DNA of 11,832 bases from contig QMLZ01000073.1 in assembly GCA_003646995.1 (NCBI GenBank), positions 1 to 11,832 of the forward strand. Direction: 5' to 3'. Below the pieces are notes generated by a model that worked only from the letters and a program-made list of their open reading frames with translations, had not been told where the DNA came from and searched no databases. The stretch comes from Deltaproteobacteria bacterium. GTDB lineage: Bacteria; Desulfobacterota; DSM-4660; Desulfatiglandales; Desulfatiglandaceae. Each line of letters starts with the position of its first letter. Within the stretch, counting starts at the first letter, position 1. The position numbers and the translations under genes were made by a program. Below are positions 7,945-11,832 of the stretch, in pieces.

Positions 7945-10900
7945 TCAATGTTTGAATTGCTCTAACCACGATACCCAGGAGTAAATTTCAATCATGCTTT
8001 TCCCCGCATTCAATACTGTAGGGATAGGTGCAAAGTAGTCTACTCCCGAAAAATAAAACGAAGGCACCCTTAACAAATCCATAGAATTGGAAGTCCCTTT
8101 TAGTAAGCGCTCCCATCTCTCTAAGTGTCTTGGAGTACTTATTCCTGAAGCTCTTCGTGTAGATTTACTTATGGCTATGTATACAGAAGGATCTGCCCAA
8201 ACGTTGCCCCCAGTTAACAAAAAGCTCTTCCCTAACGCTAAAGTGAGAGCAGGTGTCTCTTTAGCTATATTCCACGCAAGTTTGAGGGTCTCGGCACCAG
8301 ACTTCTTCCATCCTTGACCGGCGATTCTCCAACCATATGCACCGGTGAAAAGAGAAGCAAAATAAACTGCTTTGTGGAGTGTTGTTTTGACCAATGGAAC
8401 CAAGTGCCCTAAATTTGTCGGCTCATCCTTGTTCAATATCGTGTCTATTATAAGAAAACCAAGTGTGCTTCCCGCCGTGAAAGCTTGCATTCGACCGCCT
8501 AAAGGGGTTCCTATAGTGACATTGCCAAAATCCCTTAAAATTCTCTCCAAAGGTTCCACCCATCCTGTACATTGATACCACCAACTATCAACTCCACTGG
8601 TATCTTTACACAATCCCGTTATGTCAACAAATGTAATAGGGTTATTGGCTGCATATACGTACCTATGCAATGTCCTGGGATCCATGGGATCGCCAAACAA
8701 TTGATCTCTGCTCAGAAATCGCCCGAGGTCGCTGTCGTAATATCGGGCTCTTACGTAATAGAAGCCGTAGCCCTCGTCCATCAGCCCGAAGCGCCCAACA
8801 AATGTGAACGGATTTTGGGTATTACCTGCACGATTTGCCAAGGCGCCAAAAGGATCGTAGGCATATTTGTCAGTGACTTGTCCTGCGCTATCAGTCAAAG
8901 CAATGGTGCTACCAATGGGATCATAATGATAATAATGAATACCTTGGCCATCCTCTCTGGCAATGAGCCCAAGGCCGTAAATATACTTCGTAGTGATGTT
9001 TCCAGTGGAGTCGGTTTCGGCCAGAACATTTGGCAATGCAGAGGACACATCCAAGACATACCTTGTGACGGTTCCGTCGTCTGTCCTTACTAGGCGGTTT
9101 TTGAGACCATCGTAATCATAGCTAACAACATGGCCACCTGTACTCCATTCCTGTAGCCGATTGTCAAAATTCCAGGTAAAGGTGTAGCTCTTTGGCCCGC
9201 TAGTCTTAGATGTCATGCTACCATTGGCATCAAAACTAAAAGTGCCATCTGACATAGAAACAAGCTGGTTTTGAGCGTCATATTGATAAGTTATTTGTCT
9301 GTTTTTAATGAAGGGCACAAGGGGCTCAACCTTGTCAATGACTGTCCTGTTTCCTGCTCGGTCCAGAGTAATGTCATAACTGCAAATCACATTATTATCT
9401 GGCATTTGATTGTTCAGAGCAATCAACCTGCGGGCATTATCATAAGTCATACTAGTTCTGCACCCGTTTGGAAGGGCTATCTGAATCACATTCCCTGTGC
9501 CGTTGTAATGGTAGGTTGTAACCCTGTCTGCCCAGTCTGTGACCGAGGACAGGCGATTCGCCTGGTCATATTCATATGTGACCGTGGTATTATCAGGATA
9601 GGTAATGCTTGTGCGATTTCCTTCCTGGTCGTAGGAGTATTTCACTATATTTCCAAATGGGTCAGTCACTTGCGTGAGGCGGTTCATGGAATCATATTGC
9701 CTCGTTGTGGTTCCCAGTGAGTCAGATATTGTGACCAGATTGCCGTTCGCATCGTAAGTAAAAGTCACAACCGAGTTATTCGGATAATGAATTTCTTTGA
9801 GCCTGTTGAGTTCGTCATATACGTAAGCAATCTCCTGTCCCTTGCCATCAGTTTTGAGGGCCAAATTTCCAACTCCGTCATACTGGTACTGGTATCCGTC
9901 AGCATCTCGAACTACTCGGTTCAGCTCGTCATACTCCCATGAAAAGCTGTTACCCAGAGCATTTGTAAACCCAGTTCTGTTACCAGCTTCATCATAGGTA
10001 AATTGAGTCTCACCACCTCCCGGTTCTATTACTTTGATAAGCCTGCCCAAAGCGTCGTACTGGTATTGGATTGCGTTTCCATTTGGGTCAGTCTTTTTGA
10101 CAAGACGCCGCAGGGCATCATATTCATATGTCATCTCGTTACCAAGCGGGTCCCTGGTTTTTGTAAGCCTGTTCAAGGTATCATAGGAATACGTCCATAC
10201 ATGCCCTAACGCGTCTTGTTCCTGGATGAGATTACCTCTGGCGTCGTAAGTCCTGCGAATTGTGTTTCCGAGTGGATCGGTTATCTCAACAAGGCGCCCC
10301 AGTGCGTCATATTTATAAATGGTTGTGTTGCCGCGTTTATCAGTTTTTGATGTCCGGCGGTCCATAGCATCGTATGTGAAACTTGCGCTATAGCCCAAGG
10401 GGTCAGTAACTGATATCAGCCGGTCTTTCTGGTCATAATCAAATGACGTGGTGTTGCCTCTGCGGTCCGTAGTCGTCAGAAGATTGCCGTTTTCATCATA
10501 GGTGTTTGTTACGATGTACCCAAAAGGCTCAGGGTCCGTAATCTTGGTTAAGTGATCATTTTTGTCATATTCATAGGATGTAGTCCGGCCAAGAGGGTCG
10601 GTTATTGAGATCCTTCTGCCCACTGCATCATAGGCATAAGAGGTTTCAAAGCTGAGGGCGTCCTTTTTCTTTATCAGGTTACCTTCGGTGTCATAGGTAA
10701 ATTCGGTTTGATTTCCTCTGACGTCAGTGATTCGTACTGGCTGGCCATACTGGTTTCTTTCTATGATGGTTTCATTGCCTAATGCGTCGATTATTCTTGT
10801 TAAATTTCCGTTTAAGTCATACTCAAATTTGGTTTTATTGCCTAAGGGATCAGTTTTTTCCAAAGGATTATTGTTTTGGTCGTAGGTTATTCTTGCTATA

Positions 10901-11832
10901 TTGCCCAAGGCGTCAATTATTTGGATGGGATTACCCCGGTCATCATAGACAAAGATGGTGCTGTCCCCTCCCTCGTCAGTGATCTTTGTTCTGTTGTTAT
11001 CGCTATCGTACTCAAAGGTTACCCTGTTTCGTAGTGGGTCAATCACCTCTGTCAGGCGATGCCTGTTATCATGTCTGTGAATGGTCCTGTTACCTTCGGG
11101 ATCAACAATTATCGTTATGTGCTCCCGGTCGTCATATGAAAAGTGCGACACGTTGCCAAGGGCGTCACTCTGGGCAGTAACAACCCGCTTTTGCTCGTCA
11201 TAGGTGTTGCTTACGAAGGTATGGCCTCGCGCATCCGTGGCAGATATCATCTGATGCTTTCCGTCGTAAGCATAGGTTGTTTCATAGCCCATTGGATCAG
11301 TTACAGAGACAAGATCTCCATTGGCGTCATATTCAAATGTTACTGTACGATTAAGCGGATCGAGCAATTGAATTATTCTGCCGCTTGCGTCATAGCTAAA
11401 TTCCACAATTCTGCCCACCGGGTCTGTCACCCTCACAAGATTGCCATTTTCATATGCTAGAGATAAGGTGTTTCCGTTCCTATCAACAATGCTCGTGAGA
11501 CGTCCCGATATATCAAAATTGAAACTCGTCAGTGTCTTATCGGTTAAGATGAAAGAGCCATCTGCTTCTTTGGACAGTATCTTATGGACCCCTGGCTGTG
11601 GGCTAAAGGTACCGTCCGTCTGTTCCACATAGTACTCCCCGTGGCCATCACCAAATTTGATGGTCACAATGTCCCCATTTTTGCTCAGCATAATGTTGTA
11701 ATTGTGGGTCCATCCGTATCCGAGCGGCCCAGCGTAAGTGTCCTGCGAATTGTAAAACCTCTCAAAAGAAAAGCTGAGCCCACGGCCCTTGAAGGAAAGA
11801 TCCTCAGCCTTAAGTGTGAAGTTACCGAGTGC
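7945..11832 (-). CDS. Giant RHS/YD-repeat protein, 5' end beyond the window, novel C-terminal tail
   Basis: The frame is open from the right edge (codon 1 at 11832) to TGA at 7945-7947, giving 1295 residues in view. The ATG at 11691 is internal: the 47 codons before it carry conserved RHS N-terminal sequence (LSFSFERFYNS, GPLGYGWTHNYN). About 35 YD repeats of roughly 21 residues follow, of the form YDALGRL-x-x-x-TDPLGN. The RHS-associated core spans about 960-1075, with HYDPIGST, YDPFG, GFYYVRARYYDSDLGRFLSRD and RYVYAANNPI. RHS proteins form a beta-cage shell that can enclose a C-terminal toxin released by self-cleavage. Here the usual double DPxG site is altered: D1043 is followed by QLFG, and D1070 lies in VDITGLC. 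The tail of about 221 residues is unrecognised and has hydrophobic stretches (STLGFLIIDTIL, AVYFASLFTGAYG). No known nuclease, deaminase or ADP-ribosylation motif was found. It may be a toxin, a surface protein or a decayed tip. Confidence 0.92.
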   Translation of the reverse strand, partial: ALGNFTLKAEDLSFKGRGLSFSFERFYNSQDTYAGPLGYGWTHNYNIMLSKNGDIVTIKFGDGHGEYYVEQTDGTFSPQPGVHKILSKEADGSFILTDKTLTSFNFDISGRLTSIVDRNGNTLSLAYENGNLVRVTDPVGRIVEFSYDASGRIIQLLDPLNRTVTFEYDANGDLVSVTDPMGYETTYAYDGKHQMISATDARGHTFVSNTYDEQKRVVTAQSDALGNVSHFSYDDREHITIIVDPEGNRTIHRHDNRHRLTEVIDPLRNRVTFEYDSDNNRTKITDEGGDSTIFVYDDRGNPIQIIDALGNIARITYDQNNNPLEKTDPLGNKTKFEYDLNGNLTRIIDALGNETIIERNQYGQPVRITDVRGNQTEFTYDTEGNLIKKKDALSFETSYAYDAVGRRISITDPLGRTTSYEYDKNDHLTKITDPEPFGYIVTNTYDENGNLLTTTDRRGNTTSFDYDQKDRLISVTDPLGYSASFTYDAMDRRTSKTDKRGNTTIYKYDALGRLVEITDPLGNTIRRTYDARGNLIQEQDALGHVWTYSYDTLNRLTKTRDPLGNEMTYEYDALRRLVKKTDPNGNAIQYQYDALGRLIKVIEPGGGETQFTYDEAGNRTGFTNALGNSFSWEYDELNRVVRDADGYQYQYDGVGNLALKTDGKGQEIAYVYDELNRLKEIHYPNNSVVTFTYDANGNLVTISDSLGTTTRQYDSMNRLTQVTDPFGNIVKYSYDQEGNRTSITYPDNTTVTYEYDQANRLSSVTDWADRVTTYHYNGTGNVIQIALPNGCRTSMTYDNARRLIALNNQMPDNNVICSYDITLDRAGNRTVIDKVEPLVPFIKNRQITYQYDAQNQLVSMSDGTFSFDANGSMTSKTSGPKSYTFTWNFDNRLQEWSTGGHVVSYDYDGLKNRLVRTDDGTVTRYVLDVSSALPNVLAETDSTGNITTKYIYGLGLIAREDGQGIHYYHYDPIGSTIALTDSAGQVTDKYAYDPFGALANRAGNTQNPFTFVGRFGLMDEGYGFYYVRARYYDSDLGRFLSRDQLFGDPMDPRTLHRYVYAANNPITFVDITGLCKDTSGVDSWWYQCTGWVEPLERILRDFGNVTIGTPLGGRMQAFTAGSTLGFLIIDTILNKDEPTNLGHLVPLVKTTLHKAVYFASLFTGAYGWRIAGQGWKKSGAETLKLAWNIAKETPALTLALGKSFLLTGGNVWADPSVYIAISKSTRRASGISTPRHLERWERLLKGTSNSMDLLRVPSFYFSGVDYFAPIPTVLNAGKSMIEIYSWVSWLEQFKH
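9090..11520 (-). repeat. About 35 tandem YD (RHS) coding repeats
   Basis: These are protein-level repeats inside the RHS gene with a typical period of 63 bases. Each encodes an aromatic-x-YD strand, a G/N-R/N-L turn and a TDPLGN-like segment. The copies are diverged, and several have lost the YD pair (IERNQYGQ and YHYNGTGN, for example). Spacing becomes irregular toward the core at about 9100-9450. Confidence 0.9.

Noticed and set aside
8855..8922. DPIG-x18-DPFG spacing resembling the RHS autoprotease motif
   Set aside because: The spacing matches, but the segment lies before the RARYYD core rather than at the cleavage boundary. The HYDPxGST/YDPFG pair is a common structural part of RHS cores.
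8572..9093. Plus-strand open frame of 173 codons
   Set aside because: It lies entirely opposite the RHS core, whose reading frame is unmistakable. The plus-strand product has no recognisable motif.
9090..11520. Regular 63-base periodicity as a CRISPR or satellite array
   Set aside because: The period matches 21-residue YD repeats in an open frame. The repeats are diverged and there are no identical repeats with unique spacers.
11689..11691. ATG as the start of the RHS gene
   Set aside because: The frame stays open for 47 codons upstream to the window edge and encodes conserved RHS N-terminal motifs, so this methionine is internal.

Overview
The window looks like a piece of a Gram-negative environmental bacterium (moderate GC, mid-40s per cent by eye) carrying four large co-directional genes, all on the minus strand. 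Every one appears to encode an exported or surface protein. The mix of SBBP propellers, dockerin-like EF-hand modules, bacterial TSP3 calcium repeats, LamG-like folds and a long RHS/YD-repeat protein resembles uncultured Desulfobacterota and similar lineages. That placement is an inference from protein style, not from a marker gene. No rRNA, tRNA, CRISPR, intact insertion sequence or housekeeping gene was seen.

Layout in transcription order, right to left. (1) 11832-7945: a giant RHS/YD-repeat protein whose 5' end lies outside the window. It has about 35 YD repeats, an RHS-associated core and an unrecognised C-terminal tail of about 221 residues. (2) 7763-6654: a secreted protein of 369 residues with a two-unit YD-repeat stub, a fibronectin-III-like domain, a TSP3-like calcium loop and a duplicated C-terminal module. 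(3) 6485-6610: a short orphan dockerin-like fragment. (4) 6424-4241: a 727-residue secreted multidomain glycoside hydrolase of family 16 with an intact catalytic E-x-D-x-E motif. (5) 4240-3310: 930 bases without an intact gene, holding a second dockerin-like fragment (3600-3873), an orphan near-perfect Shine-Dalgarno sequence and a small inverted repeat. (6) 3309-1: the first 1103 codons of an SBBP-repeat protein (seven repeats, then jelly-roll, Ig-like and LamG-like domains) that runs off the left edge.

How they may work together: the first three intact genes are separated by about 180 and 230 bases and could share a transcript. The SBBP gene, 930 bases further on, probably has its own promoter. 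The shared themes are export signals, acidic calcium-binding loops and carbohydrate-active or carbohydrate-binding-like folds, which suggest an extracellular or cell-surface function. The RHS protein may be a polymorphic toxin or a large surface fibre. No secretion machinery, cohesin, VgrG/PAAR or recognisable immunity gene lies in view, so a dedicated contact-dependent toxin system is not demonstrated.
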